In this document: piece by piece, positions 41,099-49,843 of the stretch
How positions within the stretch are numbered: position 1 is the stretch's first letter
How the letters are laid out: each line of letters opens with the position of its first letter
DNA from: Curvibacter sp.
GTDB taxonomy: Bacteria; Pseudomonadota; Gammaproteobacteria; Burkholderiales; Burkholderiaceae_C
Reading direction: 5' to 3'
Length of the DNA: 64,000 nucleotides
NCBI GenBank assembly: GCA_020248905.1
Contig: JADCGR010000031.1
Coordinates: forward strand, 16,676-80,675
The notes under the pieces: generated by a model
Databases searched by the model: none
Told to the model about the DNA's origin: nothing
The model's input: only the letters and a program-made list of their open reading frames with translations
Position numbers and translations under genes: made by a program

Positions 41099-42174
41099 TG
41101 CAAGAACCTCCGCATGGCCAGGCCACAGGACGTCAGGTAAGACGGCGCCTCCCGGGTCATCTTATTCAGCCGGACGCCCTTACCAATCTCCATGCCATCG
41201 AAAGGATTGACCAGACTGCAAGGCAAGCTCAGTTGCCGGGTCACTGCATCCGTCATCCCGGAAATCGCGGCTGCACCACCGGCGAGCATGATGTGGTCGA
41301 CCTTGTGGTACGGCGTGCTGGTAAAGAAGAACTGCAGGGCGCGGCCAATCTCCTGAACCATGCTCTCGATGTAGGGCTTGAGCACGCTGCTCTCATAGTC
41401 CTCGGGCAATTCCCCGTTGCGCTTCTTCGCCTCGGCCTCCTCGAGCGAGAAGCCATATTGGCGCACGATCAGCTGCGTCAGTTGCGCACCGCCGAAGGCC
41501 TGGTCCCGTTCGTACAGCACCTCGTCGTCACGGATGACCTGCATGCTGGTCGTCATGGCCCCAACCTCAAACAGCGCCACGATCGCCCCCACTCCCTTCC
41601 CGGGAAGGTCGGCGATCAGGCGTTTGGCGGCTAGCCGCGATGCGTAGGACTCCACGTCCACAATCACAGGCTTGAGACCAGCGGACTCCGCCAAGCCCTG
41701 GATGTCCTGCACCTTCTCACGCCGGGACGCCGCAATCAGGACATCAATGTCCCCCGAGGACGTTGCACTCGGCCCGATCACGCAGAAGTCCAGGCTTACT
41801 TCATCCAGCGGGAAGGGGATGTACTGATTGGCCTCGGCCTCAACCTGCATCTCCAGTTCGACGTCATTGAGCCCGCCCGGCAGCGCAATCTTTTTGGTGA
41901 TCACCGCAGAGGGCGGCAGGGCCATGGCGACGTTCTTGGCTTTGGTCCCGCTTTTCTTCACCAGCCGCCGGATAGCCTCAGAGACCTCATCGAATTTTTC
42001 GATGTTGCCGTCCGTAATCCAGCCACGCTCCAGGGGCTCAATTGCGCAGCGATCCAGCACGTACTTACCCGCCTTGTTTTTGCTCAGCTCGACCAGCTTG
42101 ACGCTGGACGAGCTAACGTCCAAACCCAGCATGGGTTCAGGCTGGCGGCTGAACAAGGATCCCAATGAGATCAA
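41095..42174 (-). CDS. pilM: Type IV pilus actin-like ATPase PilM
   Basis: 359 residues with an actin/FtsA-like fold: 'LGLDVSSSSVKLVELSK' (phosphate 1), 'GAIVALFEVGAMTTSMQV' (phosphate 2) and 'IMLAGGAAAISGM' (adenosine). It sits in the cytoplasm and docks to the PilN tail. As first pil gene it should have a promoter in the 232-base gap to ponA; I see no strong match. The gap carries a plus-strand TATAAT at 42403. Confidence 0.96.
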   Translation of the reverse strand: MISLGSLFSRQPEPMLGLDVSSSSVKLVELSKNKAGKYVLDRCAIEPLERGWITDGNIEKFDEVSEAIRRLVKKSGTKAKNVAMALPPSAVITKKIALPGGLNDVELEMQVEAEANQYIPFPLDEVSLDFCVIGPSATSSGDIDVLIAASRREKVQDIQGLAESAGLKPVIVDVESYASRLAAKRLIADLPGKGVGAIVALFEVGAMTTSMQVIRDDEVLYERDQAFGGAQLTQLIVRQYGFSLEEAEAKKRNGELPEDYESSVLKPYIESMVQEIGRALQFFFTSTPYHKVDHIMLAGGAAAISGMTDAVTRQLSLPCSLVNPFDGMEIGKGVRLNKMTREAPSYLTSCGLAMRRFLQ

Positions 42175-42406
42175 AAGCGTCTCCTGTTGAAATAATGGCA
42201 GCCCAAGGCCGGCGAACCTATGAACTTACTTGAATGCTATCAGTTAGGTCCTTGTCCCGCAAAGGATTTTTCCCGTTTTCTCTTCATCAGACGTTGCCAA
42301 AAGCAGACGATTTGTATGCGAATGCAACCTGCGGTAACCCGGCCCGCCGCACCTTGGGATGGCTTGCCCTCGCGCACCGCGAGGCCAGAGCCAAGGGATT
42401 TTTATA

Positions 42407-44893
42407 ATGGCGGCGCGCCCTTACACACTCCCCATGCCTGATTCCCCCCCCCAGCCCGAGCGTCGCGGCAGCTTCTTGCGCCGCATGGGCGCGCGTTTCG
42501 CAGAACTCCATCCAGTGATCCGCTGGGCTGTCTTCGGAGGCGCCGTCGGCTTGGCGGGTCTGGCGGCGATTCTGATGGCGGTGGCCATCGCTCTGGCCGT
42601 GGCCTACCCGAACCTGCCCGACGTCTCCGACCTGTCCGAGTACCGCCCCAAGCTTCCCCTGCGGGTTTACTCGGCCGAGGGCGACCTCATCGGAGAGTTC
42701 GGCGAGGAGCGCCGCAACTTCACATCCATCGCCGAGATCCCCCGGGTACTGACTGATGCGGTGCTGGCCATCGAGGACGCGCGCTTCTTCCAGCACGGGG
42801 GAGTGGACTACGTGGGCGTGGTACGGGCCGGTCTGGCCAACGTGGGCAAGGCCAAAAGCCAGGGCGCTTCGACCATCACCATGCAGGTGGCCCGCAACGT
42901 CTACCTGTCTTCGGAAAAGACCTTCACGCGCAAGATTTACGAGATATTGCTGACCTTCAAGCTGGAACATCTGCTTACCAAGGATCAGATTCTCGAGATC
43001 TACATGAACCAGATCTATCTTGGCAACCGCGCCTACGGCTTTGCGGCTGCCGCCGAGACCTACTTTGGCAAGGCCCTGAAGGACATCACCGTTGCAGAGG
43101 CGGCCATGCTGGCAGGTCTACCCAAGGCCCCGTCCGCCTTCAACCCCATCAGCAACCCCAAGCGGGCCCGGAGCCGCCAGCTCTACATCATCGAGCGCAT
43201 GCTGGACAACGGCTTCATCACCGCCGAGGAAGCCGACAGCGCCAAGAAGCAGGAGCTGCGCATCAAGTCCGGGCAGCACGCTGGCTCCGGCAGTACGCTG
43301 CGCACGCACGCGGAGTTCGTCGCTGAAATGGCGCGGCAGCTGATCTTCGCCCAGTATGGTGAAGAGACCTACACGCGCGGGCTCAACGTTACCACCACCA
43401 TACGCGCCAGCGACCAGGAGGTCGCCTATCAGGCGCTGCGGCAGGGCATTCTGGAGTATGAGCGCCGCCAGCCCTACCGCGGCCCGGAGAAGTTCATCAC
43501 CTTGCCCGAGAAGGCGCCCGAGCTGGACGACGCCATCGATGACGCGATCGACGAGCACCCGGATAACGGCGACCTGCTAAGCGCCATCGTGCTCGAGGCC
43601 GGCCCGCGCAAGGTGATTGCGGCGCGCCGCAGCGGCGAAATCCTGGAGATCGAGGGCGATGGTCTTCGTTTCGCACAAGCTGGCCTGCAGCCGCGCGCTG
43701 CGCCCAAGCTCAAGCTGCGACGAGGCGCCGTCATCCGCGTGATCAAGACCTCGCGCAACGGCTGGGAGATTCTGCAGCTGCCCGAAGTGGAGGGCGCATT
43801 CGTGTCGCTGGATCCCCAAACCGGCGCGATCCGGGCTCTGGTGGGTGGCTTCGATTTCGAGAAGAACAAGTTCAACCACGTGACCCAGGCCTGGCGCCAG
43901 CCGGGTTCCAGCTTCAAGCCCTTCATTTACTCAGCAGCGCTTGAAAAGGGCTTCACGCCGGCCACCGTGGTCAATGATGCGCCACTGTTTTTCGAACCTG
44001 AGCTGACCGGCGGCCAGCCGTGGGAACCCAAGAACTACGACGGCACCTTCGAGGGCCCCATGTCCCTGAGGCGTGGCATGGCCAAGTCGAAAAACATGAT
44101 CTCGATCCGCCTGCTCGATGCCATCGGCGCGCGTTACGCGCAGGAATGGATCACCCAATTCGGCTTCGAGGCGGCCAAGCATCCGCCCTACCTGACCATG
44201 GCGCTGGGCGCAGGCTCCGTCACCCCCATGCAGATGGCCACGGCGTACTCGGCCTTTGCGAATGGCGGCTACCGAATCGACCCATGGCTCATCAGCAAAA
44301 TTACCGAGCAAAAGGGCAAGGTGCTGGTGCAGGTCAAACCCGTCGCCCCCGACGAGTCGGCCCGCGCCATCGACCCGCGCAATGCCTTTGTGATCTCCAC
44401 TCTCCTGCAGGAGGTCATGCGCACGGGAACGGGATCGCGCGCGATGGCCGCGCTCAAACGCCCGGATATCTATGGCAAGACCGGGACGACCAATGACTCC
44501 ATGGATGCCTGGTTTGCCGGCTATCACCCGAGCGTGACGGCCGTGACCTGGATCGGCTACGACACACCGCGCAAACTCGGTGACCGCGAAACCGGCGGTG
44601 GCTTGAGCCTCCCGGTCTGGATCGCCTACATGGAGCACGCGCTGCGGGACGTGCCGATCCTGGAACTCGATTCGCCCCCAGGCGTCGTGCAGGCTGGCGT
44701 CGACTGGATGTACGCTGAACACGCCCAGGGCGGAGGCGTGCTGTCGCTGGGACTGGATGATCAACCGGCGGCGATGCCGCCACCGGGGGCCATCACGCCG
44801 CCCGTCACAGTCACGCCGGCCCCCGCAACGGCGCCAGCGGGCAATCAGCCGGCCGAGGAAAGGTCGCGGATCCTGGACCTGTTCAGGAACTGA
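42407..44893 (+). CDS. mrcA: Penicillin-binding protein 1A (bifunctional transglycosylase/transpeptidase)
   Basis: 828 residues from ATG 42407, chosen because AAGGGA lies eight bases upstream. ATG 42434 without a clear ribosome site is the alternative. One membrane anchor is followed by a GT51 domain ('EDARFFQHGGVDY', 'QGASTITMQVARN'), an OB-like insert and a transpeptidase domain with SSFK, SKN and KTGTT motifs. It polymerises and crosslinks peptidoglycan. It diverges from pilM, the usual betaproteobacterial arrangement. Confidence 0.94.
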   Translation: MAARPYTLPMPDSPPQPERRGSFLRRMGARFAELHPVIRWAVFGGAVGLAGLAAILMAVAIALAVAYPNLPDVSDLSEYRPKLPLRVYSAEGDLIGEFGEERRNFTSIAEIPRVLTDAVLAIEDARFFQHGGVDYVGVVRAGLANVGKAKSQGASTITMQVARNVYLSSEKTFTRKIYEILLTFKLEHLLTKDQILEIYMNQIYLGNRAYGFAAAAETYFGKALKDITVAEAAMLAGLPKAPSAFNPISNPKRARSRQLYIIERMLDNGFITAEEADSAKKQELRIKSGQHAGSGSTLRTHAEFVAEMARQLIFAQYGEETYTRGLNVTTTIRASDQEVAYQALRQGILEYERRQPYRGPEKFITLPEKAPELDDAIDDAIDEHPDNGDLLSAIVLEAGPRKVIAARRSGEILEIEGDGLRFAQAGLQPRAAPKLKLRRGAVIRVIKTSRNGWEILQLPEVEGAFVSLDPQTGAIRALVGGFDFEKNKFNHVTQAWRQPGSSFKPFIYSAALEKGFTPATVVNDAPLFFEPELTGGQPWEPKNYDGTFEGPMSLRRGMAKSKNMISIRLLDAIGARYAQEWITQFGFEAAKHPPYLTMALGAGSVTPMQMATAYSAFANGGYRIDPWLISKITEQKGKVLVQVKPVAPDESARAIDPRNAFVISTLLQEVMRTGTGSRAMAALKRPDIYGKTGTTNDSMDAWFAGYHPSVTAVTWIGYDTPRKLGDRETGGGLSLPVWIAYMEHALRDVPILELDSPPGVVQAGVDWMYAEHAQGGGVLSLGLDDQPAAMPPPGAITPPVTVTPAPATAPAGNQPAEERSRILDLFRN

Positions 44894-45223
44894 TCAGGCC
44901 TTGAAGCTCAGTGCGGTCCGTGCCTGCTCGCTCGCATGTCTGGAAAGCGCGGCAAAAAACTCGCCGCTTCCCTTGGTGTCCATCCAGCTGCGACCATCAA
45001 ACTTGTAGTGGAAGCCACCCGCGCGCGCCGCCAGCCAGATCTCGTGCAGCGGCTTTTGCAGGTTGACGACGATCTGGCTGCGATCCTGAAACACAAGGGT
45101 CACCATGCCCCCCACGCGCTGGTTGTCGATGTCCGCATCGCTGGTGTCGTTGATGTGATCGCAGCTTGTCTCGATAGCCCGCAACACGGCCTCCGCGCGG
45201 TCCATGAACTCGGTGTCGGTCAT
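44894..45223 (-). CDS. cyaY: Iron-sulfur cluster assembly frataxin CyaY
   Basis: 109 residues. '[20 protein letters not shown]' and '[16 protein letters not shown]' followed by '[21 protein letters not shown]' match frataxin. The acidic N-terminal helix binds iron and cysteine desulfurase. The ATG at 45223 is divergent from lptM with 12 bases between starts. It converges tail-to-tail with mrcA. Confidence 0.95.
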   Translation of the reverse strand: MTDTEFMDRAEAVLRAIETSCDHINDTSDADIDNQRVGGMVTLVFQDRSQIVVNLQKPLHEIWLAARAGGFHYKFDGRSWMDTKGSGEFFAALSRHASEQARTALSFKA

Positions 45224-45229
45224 TACAAT
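45224..45229 (+). promoter_or_regulatory. Candidate -10 box of leaderless lptM-lysA transcript
   Basis: TACAAT ends six bases before the lptM ATG and no Shine-Dalgarno intervenes, the same layout as before the protease gene at 4458. On the opposite strand a TAGAAT (complement of 45254-45259) inside lptM could serve cyaY. Confidence 0.4.
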
Positions 45230-45235
45230 TCCGTG

Positions 45236-45499
45236 ATGTTGCAAACCTGCCGGATTCTAGTCAGCACCTTCAACCATGGCGGTTTTGCTGTCATTGCCCT
45301 GCTCGGGCTGGCGGGCTGCGGCCAGACCGGGCCGCTCTACCTTCCCACTGAACCCGCCGCCGCACAGCGTGCCACCCTGCCGCAGGCCCTGTGGCCCGTG
45401 ATGCCCAAGAAGCCGGCACAAAGCAGCAGGCCGGCGCCGCCAGCAGCTCCCTCCGCTGCCCCGGCGTCTGCGCCCACGTCCGCCCCCACCCAGCCATGA
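45236..45499 (+). CDS. lptM: LPS translocon maturation lipoprotein LptM (YifL-like)
   Basis: 87 residues. Lipobox 'LAGC' at residue 28 is followed by 'GQTGPLYLP', the conserved LptM/YifL motif, which helps mature the LptDE complex. The rest is proline/alanine/serine rich and probably unstructured. It sits upstream of lysA and overlaps it by ATGA, the classic lptM-lysA order. Confidence 0.9.
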   Translation: MLQTCRILVSTFNHGGFAVIALLGLAGCGQTGPLYLPTEPAAAQRATLPQALWPVMPKKPAQSSRPAPPAAPSAAPASAPTSAPTQP

Positions 45500-46770
45500 A
45501 TGCCCAGAACCTGCCCGGCCATCCTTACGTTGCCTACCGAGACGGCAGTCTGTACATCGAAGACGTACGCCTCGACGCGCTGGCGCGGACGCACGGCACG
45601 CCCCTCTTCGTCTATTCCAAGTCTGCAATGTTGTCTGCGCTGGCAGCTTACCAGCGTGGCTTTGCGGGCCGCAAGGCCCAGATCTGCTATGCGATGAAGG
45701 CCAACTCCTCGCTGGCCATCCTGCAGCTGTTCGCGCATGCCGGTTGCGGTTTTGACATCGTCTCGGGCGGTGAGCTCGACCGCGTGCTGACTGCGGGGGG
45801 TGACCCTGCCAAGATCATCTTCTCGGGCGTCGGCAAGACGCAATCCGAGATGCGTCGTGCGCTCGAATCCGGGATCGGTTGTTTCAACGTCGAGAGCGAG
45901 GCCGAGCTGGAGGCGCTCGATGCGGTTGCCCGTTCCCTGGGCCGGCGGGCCCCGGTCAGTATCCGGGTCAATCCCAACGTCGATGCCAAGACGCATCCCT
46001 ACATCTCCACGGGCCTCAAGGGCAACAAGTTCGGCATCGCCCACGAGCGTACTTTGAGTGCCTACCAACGGGCAGCAGCCTTGCCCGGGCTGCAGGTCGT
46101 CGGCATCGATTGCCATATCGGCTCGCAGATCACACAGGCGGGGCCCTACCTCGACGCGATGGATCGCGTGCTCGACCTTGTCGATGCCATCGAGGCGGCT
46201 GGCATCCACTTGCACCACATCGACTTTGGCGGTGGACTAGGCATCAACTACAACGGCGACGCGCCCCCTGCGGCCGATGCGCTGTGGGAGCAACTCCTGG
46301 CCAAGCTGGATGCGCGGGGCTATGGCGAACGACAGCTGATGATCGAACCGGGCCGCTCACTTGTCGGCAACGCTGGCGTCTGCCTGACCGAGGTGCTCTA
46401 CCTCAAGCCCGGCGAGAATAAGAACTTTTGCATCGTCGACGCGGCCATGAACGACCTGCCTCGTCCGGCCATGTACGAGGCCTACCACCAGATCGTTCCC
46501 GTCGCCCTGCGCGCCGGAACGGCCAGCAACTGGGACGTGGTCGGACCCGTTTGCGAAAGCGGTGACTGGCTCGGCCGTGATCGCTCGCTTGAACTTCAGC
46601 CCGGCGACCTTCTGGCGGTGTTGTCGGCCGGCGCCTACTGCATGAGCATGTCGAGCAACTACAACACCCGTGGCCGTCCGGCAGAGGTTCTGGTAGACGG
46701 GGACCAGGCGCACCTCATACGCCGGCGTGAGAGCCCGGCGGATACCTTCCGGCATGAGTCCCTGTTATGA
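45496..46770 (+). CDS. lysA: Diaminopimelate decarboxylase
   Basis: 424 residues, a PLP enzyme of fold type III. The Schiff-base Lys is in 'CYAMKANSS', 'DIVSGGELDR' and 'GVGKTQSEM' line the barrel, and 'VCESGDWLGRDR' brings the active-site Cys from the neighbouring subunit. It makes L-lysine from meso-diaminopimelate. The ATG at 45496 overlaps the lptM stop. Confidence 0.98.
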   Translation: MNAQNLPGHPYVAYRDGSLYIEDVRLDALARTHGTPLFVYSKSAMLSALAAYQRGFAGRKAQICYAMKANSSLAILQLFAHAGCGFDIVSGGELDRVLTAGGDPAKIIFSGVGKTQSEMRRALESGIGCFNVESEAELEALDAVARSLGRRAPVSIRVNPNVDAKTHPYISTGLKGNKFGIAHERTLSAYQRAAALPGLQVVGIDCHIGSQITQAGPYLDAMDRVLDLVDAIEAAGIHLHHIDFGGGLGINYNGDAPPAADALWEQLLAKLDARGYGERQLMIEPGRSLVGNAGVCLTEVLYLKPGENKNFCIVDAAMNDLPRPAMYEAYHQIVPVALRAGTASNWDVVGPVCESGDWLGRDRSLELQPGDLLAVLSAGAYCMSMSSNYNTRGRPAEVLVDGDQAHLIRRRESPADTFRHESLL

Positions 46771-46876
46771 CCGGACGCTTCGCTGAGCGGCCCCTCGGGC
46801 GCGGGCGGGCGCCGCGCTGAGCGCATCGCTCTGCACCCCGCCGCCAAAGCCGCACGTTCAAGCCCTCCGCTTCCCC

Positions 46877-48631
46877 ATGCCCGCATCGCCCCGCGCCCTG
46901 TCCGGTCTCGCCCCTTTCCTGCGGCCCTACCGCAGGCTGCTCGCGGTGGCCATCGTTTTTCTGCTGCTCGCGGCGGCGACGACCCTGGCCTTCCCCTCGG
47001 TGCTGCGCCGGCTGGTCGACCATGGCTTCGCGAGCGACGCCTCGGCGGACCAGGTCGCACTCAGTTTTCTGTACCTCTTCGGACTCGCCTCGGCACTGGC
47101 TGTGTTCTCGGCGGGGCGCTATTTCACCGTCAGCTGGCTGGGGGAGCGCATCACGGCCGATCTGCGCAATGCGGTCTACGCCCACGTGCTGCGGCAGAGC
47201 CCCGCGTTTTTCGAAACAACCCAGCCCGGCGAAGTGCTTTCGCGCCTCGGTAATGACACCACGCTGGTCCAGACAGTACTGAGTTCATCGTTCTCGATGG
47301 GTTTGCGTAACCTGCTGATGGGCACCGGCGCCCTGGTGATGCTGATCTGGACCAACCCCTGGCTCATGCTGCAGGTCGTGACGGTGCTGGTCGCCGTCAT
47401 CCTGCCCAGTGTCTACCTGGGCCGCCGCGTGAGGCGTCTGTCACGCGCGAGCCAGGACCGCATGGCCGATTCAAGTGCCCTCGCTAGCGAAGTGCTCCAC
47501 GCGATCCCCGTCGTGCAAAGCCATACCGCAGAGGCCCGGGAAACCAGCCGCTTCGTCGAGGCCTCGCGGCGTTCGCTACGAACGGCGCTGGGCCGTATCC
47601 GGGCCCGGTCGCTGCTGATTAGCTTCATCATCGTGGCCTCCAGCGCCGTGCTGCTCTGGGGTCTTTACCGGGGAACGCTGGCGGTGCATGCCGGCACCAG
47701 CACCGCCGGCCAGCTCGGCGAGACCGTGCTCTATGTGATGCTGCTCTCCAGCGCCTTCGCCGTGCTTGGCGAGGTCTACGGCGACCTGGCCCGGGCCGCT
47801 GGCGCGACCGAGCGCCTCATGGAGTTGCTTGGCTCCGAATCAAGCATCCAGACCGTGGCGCAGCCTGTGCAACCGGCCTGGCCCAGCGAAGGCTCAACGC
47901 TGCAGCTGGAGGGTGTGCGCTTTCACTACCCGTCGCGGCCTCAGAGCTGGGCTGTGGACGGGCTGAGTGCCACGGTGTCTGCCGGGCAGACTGTGGCCGT
48001 CGTGGGCCCCAGCGGTGCCGGCAAGACGACGCTGTTCGATCTGCTGCTGCGCCTCTACGATCCGCAGTCGGGTCGGATCGTGCTGGATGGCGCGCCGATC
48101 GACCAGATGTCGCTGCAAGACCTGCGCGCACGCATCGCGATCGTTCCCCAGGAGCCGGTCATCTTCTCGGGTACTGTCAGCGAGAACATCCGTTACAGCC
48201 GTCCCGAGGCCAGCATGGAGGAGGTCAAGTCCGCCGCGCGTGCGGCGTACGCCGACCGTTTCATCACAGAGCTGCCCGACGGGTACGACACGGACCTGGG
48301 AGAACGCGGTGTGAGGCTGTCGGGCGGACAGCGGCAGCGCATCGCCATCGCGCGCGCCATTCTGAAGGGCTCGCCGCTGCTGCTGCTCGACGAAGCCACA
48401 AGCGCGCTCGACGCCCAGAGCGAGCAGATGGTTCAATCGGCGCTGGCGCAGGCCATGGTCGGGCGGACCACCCTGGTGATCGCCCACAGGCTCGCGACGG
48501 TACAGCGGGCCGACGTGATCTGGGTGCTGGATCGCGGGCGCCTGGTCGAGCAGGGCAGCCATGCCGAACTGCTGGTGCGCGGCGGCCTGTACGCCAGTCT
48601 GGCGGCCCTGCAGTTCGGCGCCTCACGCTGA
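46877..48631 (+). CDS. ABC half-transporter (MsbA/ABCB-type exporter)
   Basis: 584 residues. Six transmembrane helices lie in residues 15-310 and an ATPase domain in 330-580 with 'VGPSGAGKTTLFDLLLR', signature 'VRLSGGQRQRIAIARAI', Walker B 'LLLLDEATSALD' and 'IAHRLATVQRAD'. The half-transporter layout suggests a homodimer; substrate unknown. It lies 106 bases after lysA and overlaps, tail to tail, the small protein gene on the minus strand by nine bases. Confidence 0.93.
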   Translation: MPASPRALSGLAPFLRPYRRLLAVAIVFLLLAAATTLAFPSVLRRLVDHGFASDASADQVALSFLYLFGLASALAVFSAGRYFTVSWLGERITADLRNAVYAHVLRQSPAFFETTQPGEVLSRLGNDTTLVQTVLSSSFSMGLRNLLMGTGALVMLIWTNPWLMLQVVTVLVAVILPSVYLGRRVRRLSRASQDRMADSSALASEVLHAIPVVQSHTAEARETSRFVEASRRSLRTALGRIRARSLLISFIIVASSAVLLWGLYRGTLAVHAGTSTAGQLGETVLYVMLLSSAFAVLGEVYGDLARAAGATERLMELLGSESSIQTVAQPVQPAWPSEGSTLQLEGVRFHYPSRPQSWAVDGLSATVSAGQTVAVVGPSGAGKTTLFDLLLRLYDPQSGRIVLDGAPIDQMSLQDLRARIAIVPQEPVIFSGTVSENIRYSRPEASMEEVKSAARAAYADRFITELPDGYDTDLGERGVRLSGGQRQRIAIARAILKGSPLLLLDEATSALDAQSEQMVQSALAQAMVGRTTLVIAHRLATVQRADVIWVLDRGRLVEQGSHAELLVRGGLYASLAALQFGASR

Positions 48632-48787
48632 GCCGCTGCTGGGCGGCTCGGCGCCCTGCTCCTTTTCTGCCTGCTCCTTCTCTCTCTGTTTGCGGGTCTG
48701 CTCCCGCGCCTTGCGCACATCGTGGATCTGCCACAGAGCGAAGACGATCACGAGCACAAAGATGCCGAGTTCCACCCAGATTCCCAT
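48623..48787 (-). CDS. Small single-span membrane protein, unknown function
   Basis: 54 residues. An N-terminal hydrophobic segment (residues 5-19, 'VELGIFVLVIVFALW') is followed by a highly charged, coiled-coil-like stretch of Arg, Lys, Glu and Gln, and an acidic/proline-rich end. The ATG at 48787 has GGATC just upstream in place of a good ribosome site. Its stop lies within the last codons of the ABC transporter gene, on the other strand. I do not recognise it, but its composition suits a real small membrane protein. Confidence 0.6.
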   Translation of the reverse strand: MGIWVELGIFVLVIVFALWQIHDVRKAREQTRKQREKEQAEKEQGAEPPSSGSA

Positions 48788-48827
48788 GATGCGATCCTTT
48801 TGACGCCGGCAACAGCCGCACAATTGG

Positions 48828-48845
48828 TGTCAATTCGCGTTGACA
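48828..48845 (+). promoter_or_regulatory. CrtJ/PpsR-type operator before crtE
   Basis: TGTCAATTCGCGTTGACA fits TGT-N12-ACA exactly with extended arms TGTCA/TGACA. PpsR/CrtJ proteins repress photosynthesis genes under oxygen or strong light. The right half-site is part of the TTGACA -35 box at 48840-48845, so bound repressor would block RNA polymerase. Confidence 0.75.
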
Positions 48846-48867
48846 TTCACAATAATAAATATATATT
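48840..48867 (+). promoter_or_regulatory. Candidate crtE promoter
   Basis: TTGACA (48840-48845), a 16-base spacer and TATATT (48862-48867). Transcription would start near 48874, about 45 bases before the crtE ATG. Confidence 0.6.
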
Positions 48868-48884
48868 GACAGCACTGGCTGTCA
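48867..48884 (+). promoter_or_regulatory. Inverted palindrome over the predicted crtE start site
   Basis: TGACAGCACTGGCTGTCA has perfect 7-base arms TGACAGC/GCTGTCA with spacer ACTG. It is not the TGT-N12-ACA form but its half-sites are the same pentamers in inverted order. It may be an operator for a second regulator. Confidence 0.4.
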
Positions 48885-48918
48885 TTTTTGTTGGGCGGCC
48901 TCGGACCTAGGAGGCCCC

Positions 48919-49833
48919 ATGACTCTTTTGACGCGCACCGAACGAGCCCTCCGCGAGCGTTTTGACGCGGCGGTCGGCGTAGGGAGCCCCCCTTTGCTGC
49001 AGGCAGCGATGGAGCATGCCGTGTTCTCGGGCGGTGCGCGGATCCGCCCGCAGCTGTGCCTGGCCGTGGCCTGCGCGTGCGGAGACGACGCGCCCGAACT
49101 CAGCAACGCCGCTGCGGTGGCGCTGGAGTTGATGCACTGTGCCTCGCTCGTACACGACGACATGCCCGCCTTCGACAACGCCCAGGTCCGGCGCGGCCGC
49201 CCCTCCGTGCACAAGGCCTATGGCGAACCGCTGGCCCTGCTGGCGGGGGATGGGCTGATCGTCATGGCCTACCGCGTCCTGCTGCAGGGTGGCCATGCGC
49301 ACCCGCAAAGGCTGCTGGCCCTGCTGGACAACCTGAGCCAGGGCGTGGGTGTGCCCAACGGCATCGTCGCCGGCCAGGCCTGGGAGTGCGAGCCGACGGC
49401 CGATCTGGGCCAGTACCAGCGTGCCAAGACCGGTGCCCTGTTCGTTTCGGCCACCTGCGCGGGCGCGCTGAGCAGCGGCCAGCCGCCCGGTCCCTGGGCT
49501 GGGCTGGGCGCCGCGCTTGGCGAGGCCTATCAGGTGGCCGACGACATCCGCGATGTGATCGGCGATGCCGCGAGCCTCGGCAAACCCCCCGGACAGGATG
49601 CCCTGCTGGCGCGGCCGAGCGCGGCCCAGGCTCTGGGCCTGGAAGGCGCCATCCAGTACTTCGAGTCACTCATCACCCAGGCCAGCGACTCCATTCCCGC
49701 CTGCGCCAGCCGCGACATGCTGCGCGCCCTGGTGCAGGGCGAATCGGAGCGGCTGGTGCCCAAGGCCATGTGCGAGAGCGCGCGGCTGCAGCGGGCCGCA
49801 CAGCACGCGACAACCCCAATCACGACACGCTGA
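48919..49833 (+). CDS. crtE: Geranylgeranyl diphosphate synthase
   Basis: 304 residues of the trans-prenyltransferase family. The first aspartate-rich motif is D80-D81-M-P-A-F-D86 and the second 'DDIRD' (208-212). It supplies GGPP for carotenoids and for the bacteriochlorophyll phytyl tail. The position at the head of crtEF-bchCXYZ-puf supports CrtE over IspA. An AGGAGG ribosome site is present, and the upstream region carries a PpsR-type site. Confidence 0.96.
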   Translation: MTLLTRTERALRERFDAAVGVGSPPLLQAAMEHAVFSGGARIRPQLCLAVACACGDDAPELSNAAAVALELMHCASLVHDDMPAFDNAQVRRGRPSVHKAYGEPLALLAGDGLIVMAYRVLLQGGHAHPQRLLALLDNLSQGVGVPNGIVAGQAWECEPTADLGQYQRAKTGALFVSATCAGALSSGQPPGPWAGLGAALGEAYQVADDIRDVIGDAASLGKPPGQDALLARPSAAQALGLEGAIQYFESLITQASDSIPACASRDMLRALVQGESERLVPKAMCESARLQRAAQHATTPITTR

Positions 49834-49843
49834 TCCCTGCAAC

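Noticed and set aside
42434..44893. PBP1A starting at 42434
   Set aside because: Possible, but no ribosome site is seen there, while AAGGGA lies eight bases before ATG 42407. Either start leaves the enzyme domains unchanged.
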